Positions 49,177 through 58,331 are shown, numbered from the stretch's first letter. The stretch: DNA of 64,000 nucleotides from an uncultured Dehalococcoidia bacterium (GCA_951813255.1 OX638353.1:2787501-2851500); one strand, 5' to 3'. Numbers and translations are program-made. The notes: generated by a model from the sequence alone, not told the origin.

Positions 49177-49647
49177 TCAGCAGTCGCCCGTCCTCTGCCG
49201 CTGCTCGATACTCTCCACCAGCTTGCGCGAGATGCCCACCAGCGTGTTCTTCTCGTCTTCAGGTATAGCCGACAGCAACTCCTCTTGACCCACTGTCGCT
49301 GCCCTCTGCAACTGCTCGAAAAGCGCTTCACCCTCATCCGTAAGCTCCAGGAAGGCCACACGTCTGTCCTCAGAGGAGTGCGTCCTGTTCAGCAACTCCC
49401 TGACGCACAGACGCTCCGCATGACGGCTGATGGCCGAGGAATCGAAAGGCAGGTACTGCGCCATCTGCGTAATCGTGCTCGCCCCGTTCTGTTCGCATAT
49501 GTTCATGATTCCAAATTGCAGCGGATTGATATCGAAGGGCGTCAGGCTCCGGTGCAACTGCTTCGTCGCCTTTTCCCCCAAGACCATCAGCCAGTATCCG
49601 GGGGTTATAGGTTGGAAATTACCTGGCACCTCTGTCCTGTTTGTCAT
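49177..49647 (-). CDS. MarR-family transcriptional regulator
   Basis: A 156-residue winged-helix regulator. The recognition region is STITQMAQYLPFDSSAISRH, followed by the beta-wing (LLNRTHSSEDRRVAFLELTD) and C-terminal dimerisation helices. MarR proteins usually repress nearby genes and release DNA when they bind a small molecule. It begins the chromosomal-type genes on the right side of the capsid island; no obvious target gene is divergent from it. The 267 bases between its start and the next gene contain no recognised feature. Confidence 0.9.
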   Translation of the reverse strand: MTNRTEVPGNFQPITPGYWLMVLGEKATKQLHRSLTPFDINPLQFGIMNICEQNGASTITQMAQYLPFDSSAISRHAERLCVRELLNRTHSSEDRRVAFLELTDEGEALFEQLQRAATVGQEELLSAIPEDEKNTLVGISRKLVESIEQRQRTGDC

Positions 49648-49914
49648 CTATACCACTCTCAGGCCGGAAACTCACCCGCTCAAAGGCCCCAACTCCCGCC
49701 TCTTCGTACCGAGTCTGGTGGCAGGGCAACCACAGTCCCGGGCCTTCAGCTTGACCTGTATCCTGCAAAGCCGAAAGCCCATACCACCCGGCCCCGTCCA
49801 TGCCTAGCCTTCACAGCCGACCTGTGCTTTCGAAAATGTTGCTGTATCATACACCCTGCCCCCCCCCGCTGGCATCCCGTAAATCCGGTAGACCGGTATA
49901 CAACATCCATTCCG

Positions 49915-50100
49915 CTATCCCTCGCGGTGCTTCTCAATCGCCGCCACCACCCGAGGGTCGATCTCCTTCAGTTCGACGTTTGCATCGGAGTAGGCCACAC
50001 CGAGATGGGCGTCGCGGAATATGAGTTCCCAATCGGGCTGCATGCCGTAGTCCCGCTTGAGTTCGTCGAAGAGCCCTTCAATCTGCTCTTTGCTGAACAT
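49915..50100 (-). CDS. Small conserved-looking protein
   Basis: A 61-residue acidic protein (MFSKEQIEGLFDELKRDYGM, ending VVAAIEKHREG) starting after AGGAGCAACAGG, a good ribosome site. No domain is recognised. It lies 60 bases downstream of the ChuX-like gene on the same strand and could be co-transcribed with it. The predicted fold is helical at both ends with a central strand. Confidence 0.55.
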   Translation of the reverse strand: MFSKEQIEGLFDELKRDYGMQPDWELIFRDAHLGVAYSDANVELKEIDPRVVAAIEKHREG

Positions 50101-50160
50101 CCTGTTGCTCCTTCATCAATGGATGGGCGCAGCCGCCCGGACCCAACCGCCGGTGGACGG

Positions 50161-50583
50161 CTACCCGTTCTGCCGTTCCCGGTGTACGTACGTGATTCCC
50201 TCGGCTCCCACATACCGGTCACGCATCGTTTCAAAGGTCTTCAGCTTCTCCGGCTGGAAGTCGGTCCGCTGCTCATCGTCGTCCAGCCAAGGGTTGGGGA
50301 AGTACAAGCGCATCACCGTCTCCTCGTCGGCATCGGAGAAACGCACATAGTAGAGGAAAGGCACGAACCCATGGTCCTCGGCCTCCACGAACTGCACCGC
50401 AGTCACCCGCGACATGTTCATGTGAACATGCCAAGCCTCGCCCCAAAACGTCGCATACGAGTCACTGAACTCCGGCGTCTTGGCAGAGTCCAAGTGCATC
50501 TCGCCCACCGCGCCCCGGTCTCCCAGCACGATAAGCATCTGGTCGATGCCGGTGAGGTCCTTGATCAGAGGCTCCAAGTCCAT
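50161..50583 (-). CDS. ChuX/HutX-like protein
   Basis: A 140-residue protein whose core (WHVHMNMSRVTAVQFVEAED, then VPFLYYVRFSDADEETVMRL and YFPNPWLDDDE) resembles the single-domain heme-utilisation proteins ChuX/HutX, which bind or carry heme. Heme ligands are not conserved well enough to be sure of that function, so it may be a structural relative. The ATG follows GAGGAGGGAGG. It lies between the membrane protein at 50653 and the 61-residue protein. Confidence 0.5.
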   Translation of the reverse strand: MDLEPLIKDLTGIDQMLIVLGDRGAVGEMHLDSAKTPEFSDSYATFWGEAWHVHMNMSRVTAVQFVEAEDHGFVPFLYYVRFSDADEETVMRLYFPNPWLDDDEQRTDFQPEKLKTFETMRDRYVGAEGITYVHRERQNG

Positions 50584-50652
50584 GCGGTCCCTCCCTCCTC
50601 AGGACGGCCCAATCATAGCCGACTGCCCCATGCTTGCAAAGACGCTAACGCC

Positions 50653-51333
50653 CTATCTATCTCCAAGGCCTTCATGTACCTCACTCGCGGGAGGGACGGC
50701 TTCTTCCGGATACTGCGGCTTCCTGCCCCTGACCCGTCTCCATACCCAACCGGTGAGTGGAGGCACGCCCGCCATCAACGCCCCCAGCAACGACGCTCCA
50801 ACGATGATGGCAATGGAAATACCGGTCAACAAACCGGGATTCAGCCCGCCGGAGCCGCCGTCGGGGAACGCTTGATTCAGGGCTACCAGCAGCCCAGCCA
50901 CGAACAGGCCCACCAAGGCCCCGACCATGGCCATCGTCACGTACCACTCTCCGATGGGCGGCTCGGCATCCTCCGAAGGCTGCGCCTTCCAGCCCCTAGG
51001 CCGTCTCCAGACCCAAGCGATGAGTGGAGGCACGCCCGCCGTCAGTGCCCCCAGCAACGAAGCTCCAACGATGATGGCGATGGAAATGCCTGTCAGGAGA
51101 CCGGGATTCAGTCCACCGGAGCCGCCGTCTGGGAAGGCTTGGTTCAGGGCTACCAGCAGCCCGGCAACGAACAGGCCCACCAAGGCCCCCACCATTGCCA
51201 GCGTCCCATACCACTCGCCGACCTGCGGGCCCCTGCGTCGCCTTCGAGGAGAGGCATCGGCTTGAAGACTTGCGTCCTCCTCCAGCCCGACTGCCCAGCT
51301 CTCCGTTGGTTCCATCCACTCTTCCGAGCCCAT
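50653..51333 (-). CDS. Four-helix membrane protein made of two near-identical halves
   Basis: A 226-residue protein. After a 40-residue polar N-terminus, a unit of about 88 residues occurs twice: GEWYxTxAMVGALVGLFVAG then LLVALNQAFPDGGSGGLNPG and ISIAIIVGASLLGALxAGVP. Each half has two membrane helices. The halves differ at only a few positions, so the duplication is recent. Function unknown; the shape recalls small channel- or transporter-like proteins, but there is no family match. Confidence 0.65.
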   Translation of the reverse strand: MGSEEWMEPTESWAVGLEEDASLQADASPRRRRRGPQVGEWYGTLAMVGALVGLFVAGLLVALNQAFPDGGSGGLNPGLLTGISIAIIVGASLLGALTAGVPPLIAWVWRRPRGWKAQPSEDAEPPIGEWYVTMAMVGALVGLFVAGLLVALNQAFPDGGSGGLNPGLLTGISIAIIVGASLLGALMAGVPPLTGWVWRRVRGRKPQYPEEAVPPASEVHEGLGDR

Positions 51334-51509
51334 AACTGCCTAGAGAATAGCAGGATGTGCACAAGCGCTGCGAGGCCGGCCAGCACTCCGGTCTTCACTC
51401 CCTCGGATGAGGTCGGTTGTGGTAACCTAAAGCGTCTTCTGCCACCTCGTAGAGAAACATTTGCGCTTGGGTGGCAGCGACCTGCACCGCGAGACTCTGG
51501 AGGTGTTTC

Positions 51510-52523
51510 ATGGCAACCCGGGTAGGCATCAACGGCTTCGGAAGAATCGGACGCCAAGTGTTGCGGGCCATCCTGGAACGGCACCCCGATAAAATCGAGG
51601 TGGCTGCTGTGAACGACCTCACCGATGCCAAGACCAACGCCCACCTGTTCAAGTACGACAGCAACTACGGAGTCTATCCGGGCAAGGTGGAGGCCACAGA
51701 GAACGGCCTAGCCGTCGACAGCCACGAGGTGCGCGTCCTCTCCGAGCGCGACCCCGGTAACATCCCGTGGGGCGAATACGGCGTGGAGATGGTTGTCGAA
51801 AGCACTGGCATCTTCACCGACGCGGCCAAGGCCGGTGCCCACATGAATGGTGGGGTCAAGAAGGTGATTATCTCCGCCCCCGCCAGTGGCGAGGACTTGA
51901 CCATGGTGCTGGGCGTCAACGACGACAAGTACGAGGCAGGCAAGCACAACATCATCTCCAACGCCTCCTGCACTACCAACTGCTTTGCTCCCATGGTGAA
52001 GGTTCTCCACGACAATTTCGGCGTCAAGCACGGCCTCATGTCCACAGTGCATTCATACACCAACGATCAAAAAATTCTCGACCAAGTCCACAGCGACCTC
52101 CGTCGCGCCCGCTCCGCAGCCACCAACATCATCCCCACCAACACCGGAGCAGCCCGCGCCGTGGGGCTGGTGCTCCCCGAGCTACAGGGCCGGCTCCACG
52201 GCCTCGCCTACCGCGTCCCCACCAGCACCGTCTCAGTGACCGATTTTGTTGCCACTCTCGATAAGAGCACCACCGTCGCGGAGGTCAACGAAGCCTTCCG
52301 CGAAGCCTCCGAGGGCCCACTGAACGGCATCCTGCGCTACTGCGAGGAGCCCTTGGTCAGCAGCGACTTCATGGCCGACCCCCACAGCTGCATCCTCGAC
52401 GCCCCCTCCACCATGGTCATGGAGGGCGAGATGGTAAAGGTGCTGGGCTGGTACGACAACGAGTGGGGCTATTCCTGCCGCACCGCCGACCTGACGGCCT
52501 TCCTAGCCGACCGCGGACTGTAA
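51510..52523 (+). CDS. gap: Glyceraldehyde-3-phosphate dehydrogenase
   Basis: A 337-residue NAD(P)-dependent GAPDH of glycolysis/gluconeogenesis, converting glyceraldehyde-3-phosphate to 1,3-bisphosphoglycerate. The Rossmann start is [18 protein letters not shown] and the catalytic cysteine lies in SNASCTTNC (near residue 153). [13 protein letters not shown] and [12 protein letters not shown] complete the catalytic domain. ATG 51510 follows GGAGGTG. The usual partner pgk is not in the window; RidA follows 58 bases later and may be co-transcribed. Confidence 0.96.
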   Translation: MATRVGINGFGRIGRQVLRAILERHPDKIEVAAVNDLTDAKTNAHLFKYDSNYGVYPGKVEATENGLAVDSHEVRVLSERDPGNIPWGEYGVEMVVESTGIFTDAAKAGAHMNGGVKKVIISAPASGEDLTMVLGVNDDKYEAGKHNIISNASCTTNCFAPMVKVLHDNFGVKHGLMSTVHSYTNDQKILDQVHSDLRRARSAATNIIPTNTGAARAVGLVLPELQGRLHGLAYRVPTSTVSVTDFVATLDKSTTVAEVNEAFREASEGPLNGILRYCEEPLVSSDFMADPHSCILDAPSTMVMEGEMVKVLGWYDNEWGYSCRTADLTAFLADRGL

Positions 52524-52581
52524 GGTATAAAAACGGAATACCCTAGAAGGCATAGGCCTTCCCAAGAACAAGGAGGAAATC

Positions 52582-52977
52582 ATGGCCCGTGAATTTCTGA
52601 ATCCCTCAGAACTGGCCCCGCCACCCCAAGGCTTGTACAACCACGTGGTCAAAGTAGGCAACCAAGTTTTCATCGCAGGCCAGGTATCCCGTGGCTTGGA
52701 CGGCAACACCATCCATGTAGGGGACGCCAAGGCCCAAGCCCAGCAGGTATACACCAACATAGCAACAGCCATGGCTTCAGTGGGTGGCAGCATCAAGGAC
52801 GTCGTGAAGTCGACCACCTACGTCGTGGGCCGCGAAAACCTGACCCCCGTCCGCGAGGCCCGCTTGGAGGCACTGCCCGAAGAGGGCAGGTGCACCTCCA
52901 CCACGGTCCTTGTCGCTGGGCTAGCCGCCCCCGACCTGCTCGTAGAGGTAGAAGTCCAAGCAATCATCGGGGACTAG
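52582..52977 (+). CDS. RidA-family (YjgF/YER057c) protein
   Basis: A 131-residue RidA-type protein. The family deaminates reactive enamine/imine intermediates released by PLP enzymes. Recognisable parts are HVVKVGNQVFIAGQVSRGLD, QVYTNIATAMASVGGSIKDV and LVAGLAAPDLLVEVEVQAII. The key Arg of true RidA (R105 in E. coli, usually in an RxxV context) is not evident: the corresponding stretch is GLAAPDLLVEVE, so it may belong to a subgroup with other activity. AAGGAGGAAA precedes the ATG. Confidence 0.85.
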   Translation: MAREFLNPSELAPPPQGLYNHVVKVGNQVFIAGQVSRGLDGNTIHVGDAKAQAQQVYTNIATAMASVGGSIKDVVKSTTYVVGRENLTPVREARLEALPEEGRCTSTTVLVAGLAAPDLLVEVEVQAIIGD

Positions 52978-53003
52978 AAGGACGGTCTCCCTGCCACCCA
53001 GAG

Positions 53004-53039
53004 GGTTGGGAAGGCATCTCGTCTTTTGCCTTCCCAACC
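53004..53039 (+). terminator. Hairpin after ridA
   Basis: Perfect 13-bp arms ggttgggaaggca / tgccttcccaacc around a ten-base loop, 26 bases past the RidA stop. There is no T-run on the plus strand, so termination is likely but not certain. Confidence 0.6.
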
Positions 53040-53056
53040 ACCCTGACATTTGACCG

Positions 53057-53086
53057 TTGACGCACAGCACCCATGGCGCCTATAGA
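53057..53086 (+). promoter_or_regulatory. Possible promoter (TTGACG-18-TATAGA)
   Basis: TTGACG (53057-53062), an 18-base spacer and TATAGA (53081-53086) precede the small open frame at 53142 and its terminator. Confidence 0.5.
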
Positions 53087-53141
53087 TAGAGTGCGACGGC
53101 AACCAGAGTCAGGAAGGTGTTGGCAGTGACCTTACCGCGGA

Positions 53142-53366
53142 TTGACCAGTCGCGGGAGAGTTGGAGCCCCGCGAATTGTGGTGATCACAGCGACCACAGT
53201 GGTCATAGTGGAAGGATACGCAATGCTGGCAGAAAGATACCTACGAAGGAAATACCAAGAGGGGATCGAGAAGGGACGCGCTCAAGCCAACGACACTTGG
53301 CAGGCTTGGTACAAGCGCCTACTGACAATAGCGGTGGCGGGAACCCAATTCACCCGCTGCTCTTAA
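53142..53366 (+). CDS. Small membrane-anchored protein
   Basis: A frame of up to 74 residues lying between a promoter-like sequence and a good terminator. A hydrophobic segment (IVVITATTVVIVEGYAMLAE) is followed by a charged helix (RYLRRKYQEGIEKGRAQAND) and WQAWYKRLL. This TM plus charged helix form looks real, but the C-terminal dozen residues may be altered by a frameshift. The start codon (TTG 53142 or a later GTG) is uncertain. Function unknown. Confidence 0.4.
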   Translation: MTSRGRVGAPRIVVITATTVVIVEGYAMLAERYLRRKYQEGIEKGRAQANDTWQAWYKRLLTIAVAGTQFTRCS

Positions 53367-53371
53367 AGTAA

Positions 53372-53405
53372 AGAGACCGCTGTTAAACCAGCGGCCTCTT
53401 TTTCT
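53372..53405 (+). terminator. Intrinsic terminator
   Basis: Stem agag-a-ccgctg / cagcgg-c-ctct with one internal mismatch and a six-base loop (53372-53399), followed by a TTTTT run. It lies 5 bases after the small frame at 53142 and just before the tRNA gene on the other strand. Confidence 0.85.
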
Positions 53406-53417
53406 TGTTACCGGAAA

Positions 53418-53494
53418 TGGTCGGGGCGGTCAGATTTGAACTGACGACCCCCTGCACCCCATGCAGGTGCGCTTCCGGGCTGCGCCACGCCCCG
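53418..53494 (-). tRNA. tRNA-Pro (anticodon GGG), CCA encoded
   Basis: A 77-base cloverleaf. The acceptor stem is CGGGGCG/CGCCCCG with discriminator A and an encoded CCA (53418-53420). The anticodon stem is CCTGC/GCAGG around ATGGGGT, giving anticodon GGG, and the T arm is GTCAG-TTCAAAT-CTGAC. All arms pair. No integrase or phage gene is next to it, so it does not look like an occupied attachment site. Confidence 0.95.
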
Positions 53495-53579
53495 ACCGTA
53501 AGTCATAGGCTATCATAGCGTCGCTCCACCTTCAACCGCGGAAGCCCAACGTAGTCGGCCAGCCTGCTATAATTGCCAT

Positions 53580-54281
53580 GTGACAGCTCAACAGCTCCAT
53601 TCGTGGGACGTTTCGCCCAAGGAAGCCCGCCAAATCCAGCAGGAACTCGCACCCTTGGTTGACATGCGCAACTGCGTCGGCAGTGCGGTCCGGTACGTAG
53701 CTGGGCTGGATGTTTCTCCCCCTGACAGCGACGGTGTGGTGCGTGGCGCGGTTGTAGTCCTCAGTTATCCAGACTTGGAGATCGCTGAAGTCTCGCTAGC
53801 GCAGCAGACCCCCAACTTTCCCTACGTTCCCGGCCTCCTCTCCTTTCGTGAGACGCCGGTACTGCTGGAGACCCTGCACTCCCTAAGCATCACTCCAGAC
53901 CTGCTCATACTCGACGCTCAAGGCTACGCCCACCCACGCAGATTCGGTTTGGCCTGCCACTTGGGTGTCATCATGGACATGCCCACCATCGGCTGCGCCA
54001 AGTCGCTCCTGATAGGAGACTACGATGATTTGGGTGAGGAGCGGGGCGCGACGGCAGAACTGACCCATAAGGGCGAGGTAATCGGTCTGGCCCTCAGGTC
54101 GCGGGCTGGAGTGACGCCTCTCTATGTATCTGTAGGCCATAAGGTGGACTTGCCGTCGGCCGCCCGCTGGGTGCTCTCCTGCTGCACTGGCTACAGGCAA
54201 CCTCAAACTACTCGCATGGCCCACGCCATCTCTGGCGGGCACACCCTACCCAAAGTGCGTCCTGCCGTCATGGCAACTTAG
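53580..54281 (+). CDS. nfi: Endonuclease V
   Basis: A 233-residue endonuclease V, which nicks DNA near deaminated adenine (inosine) for repair. Conserved elements are VAGLDVS (first metal Asp), PYVPGLLSFRE (the PYIP wedge-type motif), LLILDAQGYAHPRRFGLACH, GVIMDMPTIGCAKSLL and PLYVSVGHKVDL. GTG 53580 is used; a TATAAT at 53568-53573 would place transcription almost at the start codon, so the mRNA may be leaderless. prfB follows 21 bases later, so both may be on one transcript. Confidence 0.92.
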   Translation: MTAQQLHSWDVSPKEARQIQQELAPLVDMRNCVGSAVRYVAGLDVSPPDSDGVVRGAVVVLSYPDLEIAEVSLAQQTPNFPYVPGLLSFRETPVLLETLHSLSITPDLLILDAQGYAHPRRFGLACHLGVIMDMPTIGCAKSLLIGDYDDLGEERGATAELTHKGEVIGLALRSRAGVTPLYVSVGHKVDLPSAARWVLSCCTGYRQPQTTRMAHAISGGHTLPKVRPAVMAT

Positions 54282-54302
54282 ATTCCAAGAGGTAACCCGA
54301 TC

Positions 54303-55401
54303 ATGGATGACATCAAGCAGCCGCTCCTGGAGACAAAAGCCCGCCTCGACGATATGCTACAGCGTCTTTGACCTCCCCAAACTGGAGACAGAAGTGGCGG
54401 CCTTGGAGAAGGCATCCAGTGTACCTTCGTTCTGGGACGACCCTCCCAACGCACAACGGCAGATGCAGATGTTCTCCCGTTTGCAGGAAGCAATACACCT
54501 GTGGCGGGGCCTTGAGTTCCAAGTGAACGGACTGCTGGAGCTGGCCGACTTGGCTATCGAAGCCGAGGACGAAGAGATGGCTGCCGAGATACAGGCCGAG
54601 TCCGTCCAGGTTTCCCAGAAACTCGATCGGGAAGAGGTGCAGCTCACTCTTTCCGGTCCCTACGACGATCGTTCCGCCATCATCTCCATATATTCAGGCG
54701 CAGGCGGCACCGAATCACAGGACTGGGCCGAAATGCTCCTCCGTATGTACCTGCGATGGTGCGAGACGCACGGTCGCAAGGTCGACGTGCTCGACATTTC
54801 CCATGGCGATGAGGTGGGTATACGCAGCGCCACTATGGAAGTCAGTGGCGGGTACGCCACGGGCTACCTGCGGGGAGAGAACGGCGTCCACCGGCTGGTG
54901 CGGATATCACCCTTCGATGGAGACCATGCCCGTCATACGTCCTTTGCCCGGGTCGAAGTGATCCCTGCTGCGGACAACGACCCCGACATCGTCATACGCC
55001 CCCAGGATCTGAAGGCCGACTTCTTCCGCTCCAGCGGGCCGGGTGGGCAGAACGTGCAGAAAGTTTCGTCAGCGGTGCGTTTGACCCACCTGCCCACGGG
55101 CATCGTCGTCGCCTGCCAAAACGAGCGCTCACAGCACCAGAACCGGGAGTTTGCCATGCGCATCCTTATGGCCAAACTGCTGGAGCGTCAGAACACTGAG
55201 CGGGCCGAAGAGATGGCGCGACTACGCGGGGAGCATCTTTCAGCGGAGTGGGGCAACCAGATAAGGAGTTACGTCCTTCAGCCCTATCGGATGGTGAAGG
55301 ACCACCGCACTGGCCACGAGACATCGAACACAGACGCAGTGTTGGACGGTGAGATAGACGGGTTCTTGCAGGCGTACCTGCTGTCCCAGGTAGGTGTGTA
55401 G
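54303..55401 (+). CDS. prfB: Peptide chain release factor 2 with programmed +1 frameshift
   Basis: RF2 ends translation at UGA and UAA. Translation starts at ATG 54303 (MDDIKQPLLETKARLDDMLQ then RL) and meets an in-frame TGA at 54369-54371. The site is CTT TGA C, the standard RF2 autoregulatory +1 shift, after which the frame runs DLPKLETEVAAL to 55401. The SPF tripeptide that reads the stop codon (RISPFDG) and the GGQ hydrolysis motif (SGPGGQNV) are present. The total is about 365 residues, as usual. The SD-like AGGGGG normally found just before the shift site is not evident. Confidence 0.95.
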
Positions 55402-55422
55402 CCGCCTTGCGACCCTGAGTTT

Positions 55423-56625
55423 CTAGTAGCCGATCATGTGGCCCATGCGAGTGCGCTTTGCCCGCATATATGCCATGCTCTCAGGGCTAACCTTCACGTC
55501 TATGGGCTCCCGGCCTACGATATCTAGCCCGTAGCCCGACAAGCCGACCATCTTGCGGGGGCTGTTGGTGAGGAGTCGCACCTTCCGTACGCCAAGCTCC
55601 AGCAGCATCTGCGCCCCCATGCCATAGTGGCGCATGTCGGCGGCGAAGCCGAGGCTGTGGTTCGCCTCCACCGTATCCATGCCGGTATCCTGCAGATGGT
55701 AGGCTTTCACCTTGTTGTGCAGACCGATGCCACGGCCTTCCTGCCTCATGTAGAGAAACACGCCCTTGCCTTCTTGGGCAATCATGTGAAGGGCTTGGTC
55801 CATCTGGGCACCGCAGTCGCAGCGCAGGCTGCCGAATACCTCACCAGTGACACACTCGCTGTGGATACGAACCAGAATAGGTTCATCGGGCTCCCAAGCG
55901 CCCATGACCAAGGCGATATGTTCCCCTGGTTCAGCTATCCCTTCGAAGGCCACCATCGTGAAGAGGCCTCTTTCGGTCGGAAGACGGGCCTCGGCTACAC
56001 TGTGCACTAGGGTCTCGGCACGGCGGCGATAGGCGATAATCTGGGCGATGGTTATGAGCTTGAAATCGTGCTCGGAACAGAAGCCCTCCAACTCAGGAAG
56101 ACGGGCCATCGTACCGTCTGAACTCATAATCTCGCACACTACCCCTGCTGGGTAGAGCCCAGCCAAACGGGCCAGATCGATGGCTGCCTCGGTGTGTCCA
56201 GGACGGGCTAGGACTCCACCAAGCTGGTAACGTAGGGGGAGCATGTGGCCGGGTCGCAGGAAGTCGTCAGCCGTAACGCCGGGGTCGGTTATGGCCCGGA
56301 TGGTCGCGGCCCGGTCCTGGGCAGAAATGCCAGTGGTAGTGCCCTTCTTGTAGTCGATGGAGATGGTGAAGGCAGTCCCGTGCTTGGCGGAATTGCTCGA
56401 ATCCACCATCAGGGGAATGCTCAGTTCGTCCAGCCTCTCGCCTGTGACCGGCATACACACCAAGCCCCGGGCGTTATATACCATGAAGTTGATAGCCTCA
56501 GGGGTGGCCTTCTCGGCAGCCAGCACCAAGTCGCCTTCGTTTTCCCTGTTCTCATCGTCTACGACAACAACAAAACGGCCTTGCCGCATGTCTTCCAAGG
56601 CTTCTTCCATCGTAGCTAGGGGCAT
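55423..56625 (-). CDS. ribBA: Bifunctional DHBP synthase / GTP cyclohydrolase II
   Basis: A 400-residue RibBA catalysing two entry steps of riboflavin synthesis. The N-terminal RibB half (residues 1-200) makes DHBP from ribulose-5-phosphate and carries the acidic loop VVDDENRENEGDLV and the HTEAAIDLARLAG site. The C-terminal RibA half opens the GTP ring, with zinc cysteines in CVTGEVFGSLRCDCGAQMDQ and the RQEGRGIGLHNKVKAY loop. It is the last gene of the dcd-ribD-ribE-ribBA operon, 35 bases after ribE. Confidence 0.96.
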   Translation of the reverse strand: MPLATMEEALEDMRQGRFVVVVDDENRENEGDLVLAAEKATPEAINFMVYNARGLVCMPVTGERLDELSIPLMVDSSNSAKHGTAFTISIDYKKGTTTGISAQDRAATIRAITDPGVTADDFLRPGHMLPLRYQLGGVLARPGHTEAAIDLARLAGLYPAGVVCEIMSSDGTMARLPELEGFCSEHDFKLITIAQIIAYRRRAETLVHSVAEARLPTERGLFTMVAFEGIAEPGEHIALVMGAWEPDEPILVRIHSECVTGEVFGSLRCDCGAQMDQALHMIAQEGKGVFLYMRQEGRGIGLHNKVKAYHLQDTGMDTVEANHSLGFAADMRHYGMGAQMLLELGVRKVRLLTNSPRKMVGLSGYGLDIVGREPIDVKVSPESMAYMRAKRTRMGHMIGY

Positions 56626-56660
56626 TACCTGTTCCCCTCCATAACTACAGCAACGGCGAA

Positions 56661-57245
56661 TCAGCGGGTCAAGAGGCTCTCCACATACTTGGCCAGGATG
56701 TCAGCCTCCAGATTTACCCTGTCGCCCTTCTGCCTGTCTCCCAGTACCGTATGTTCTAGGGTGTAAGGTATAACAGCGATACAAAAAGTAGCGGCGCCCT
56801 TTTGTACCACGGTCAGACTCGCACCGTCAACCGATATGAACCCCTTTTCCACTATGTAGGGCATCAGCCTCTTGGGGGCACTGAAGCTGAACATATAGCC
56901 TTCGCCCTCACGCTTGAAGGACCGTACCCTGCCTGTACCATCCACATGCCCCTGCACCACATGCCCGCCCATGCGGTTCCCCGCAGCGAGAGGACGCTCC
57001 AAGTTCACCAGACTCCCAACTGTCAGATCTCCCAAGTTGGTCCGCCGGAAGGTTTCCGGGGAGAGGTCGGCGCGTAAGGTGTCTGGTGTCAGTTCCACCG
57101 CCGTGAGGCAGGCCCCGTTAACCGCGACGCTGTCGCCAACCTTCAGCCCCTGCACCGCCGTAGATGCCTGCACCGCCAAGTGCCCCGCATCACCAGTGTC
57201 GATGGAGAGAACTCGCCCCACTTCCTCCACGATTCCCGTAAACAA
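56661..57245 (-). CDS. ribE: Riboflavin synthase, alpha chain
   Basis: A 194-residue riboflavin synthase, dismutating two molecules of lumazine into riboflavin. It has two similar lumazine-binding halves: MFTGIVEEVGRV...VNGACLTAVEL and GHVVQGHVDGTGRV...SVDGASLTVV. The start ATG (57245) directly abuts the ribD stop. Lumazine synthase (ribH), which supplies its substrate, is not in this window and must be elsewhere. Confidence 0.95.
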   Translation of the reverse strand: MFTGIVEEVGRVLSIDTGDAGHLAVQASTAVQGLKVGDSVAVNGACLTAVELTPDTLRADLSPETFRRTNLGDLTVGSLVNLERPLAAGNRMGGHVVQGHVDGTGRVRSFKREGEGYMFSFSAPKRLMPYIVEKGFISVDGASLTVVQKGAATFCIAVIPYTLEHTVLGDRQKGDRVNLEADILAKYVESLLTR

Positions 57246-58331
57246 TCAGCACCTGCCTTCAGGGTGGCCTGTTACCAGAATATCATGCCCACACTGCTCC
57301 ACCCTAACGTCGCGCAGCCTCGTGGCATTGGCCAACTCAAAGGGACCCTCGCCTGCAACGGCTGACGGTGCTTTCTCACCTCCGATGACCATGGGAGCGA
57401 TGAAAGCCATCACCTCGTCCACAAGCCTCTCGTCGAACAGGGAACCGAGGATCTGCCCGCCACCTTCTACCAGCACGCTGACCACGCCGCGTTGTCCAAG
57501 CTCTGCCAGCAGTTGCCCCACGGGGACGCGCCCTTGTGCATCAGGTGCGAAGCGCTGCATCTCTACTCCCGCCGGAGGCACCGACCCAGCAGGTTGTATG
57601 GTCGCAATAAGTGTCCTCCCCGGCTCGGTCAGTAAGCGTACCGATGCCGGGGTACGCAATCCACTGTCCACCACCACCCGCAGCGGTTGCCTTGCCAGCG
57701 TAGTCCCTGCCTCGTCTCGTGCAGTAAGTTGCGGGTCGTCCTTCAGGACCGTGTTGATGCCCACGAGAATGGCATCGACCTCTCGCCTCACCTGCTGTGC
57801 CCGATGACGGGAGGCTTCTCCCGTTATCCAGCGGGAGTCGCCGGTGGGGGTCGCTATCTTGCCGTCCAAGCTGGCAGCAAACTTGGCGATAACGTAGGGG
57901 AGACCGGTCACGACGTGCTTCGCAAAGCACCGGTAGAGATAGAGAGCTTCATCCGCGCGGTCTCCGCTATGTACAGGGATGCCGGCCGCCTGCAGTTCCG
58001 CTCGCCCATTGCCGTTCACCCTTGGGTTGGGGTCTTCCACAGCCATATACACCTCGGCCACGCCAGCTTCGATGAGCACGCGCGTGCAAGGGCCAGTGCG
58101 CCCGTAGGTGCAGCATGGTTCCATAGTCACATAGAGAGTCGCTCCGCGGGCGAGACGCCCTGCTTGCTGCAAGGCCATTATCTCGGCGTGGGCCTGTCCC
58201 GGAGGCTGGGTATAACCCTCACCCACGATGGCGCCATCCTTCACCAGCACCGCTCCAACTGCTGGATTGGGGCTGGTCGTCCCAAGGGCAGCCCGCGCCA
58301 GGCTCAGGGCCCGCTCCATCGACTCCATCAT
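57246..58331 (-). CDS. ribD: Bifunctional riboflavin deaminase/reductase
   Basis: A 361-residue RibD. The N-terminal deaminase domain has the zinc motif HAEIMAL and PCCTYGRTGPC; the C-terminal reductase domain follows with KFAASLDGKIATPTGDSRWI, DAILVGINTVLKDDPQLTAR and LVEGGGQILGSLFDE. It performs the second and third steps of the GTP branch of riboflavin synthesis. The ATG directly abuts the dcd stop at 58332 and its stop abuts ribE, so translation is probably coupled across the operon. Confidence 0.95.
   Translation of the reverse strand: MMESMERALSLARAALGTTSPNPAVGAVLVKDGAIVGEGYTQPPGQAHAEIMALQQAGRLARGATLYVTMEPCCTYGRTGPCTRVLIEAGVAEVYMAVEDPNPRVNGNGRAELQAAGIPVHSGDRADEALYLYRCFAKHVVTGLPYVIAKFAASLDGKIATPTGDSRWITGEASRHRAQQVRREVDAILVGINTVLKDDPQLTARDEAGTTLARQPLRVVVDSGLRTPASVRLLTEPGRTLIATIQPAGSVPPAGVEMQRFAPDAQGRVPVGQLLAELGQRGVVSVLVEGGGQILGSLFDERLVDEVMAFIAPMVIGGEKAPSAVAGEGPFELANATRLRDVRVEQCGHDILVTGHPEGRC

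Noticed and set aside
49036..51525. Very long plus-strand open frame (over 800 codons)
   Set aside because: It lies antisense to the MarR, small, ChuX-like and membrane protein genes, all of which have ribosome sites and family features; the translated product is Pro/Arg/His-rich and resembles nothing.
53418..53494. tRNA-Pro as the attachment site of the capsid island
   Set aside because: The tRNA is 4 kb beyond the portal gene with housekeeping genes between; no partial tRNA copy or integrase gene was found on the other side of the island.
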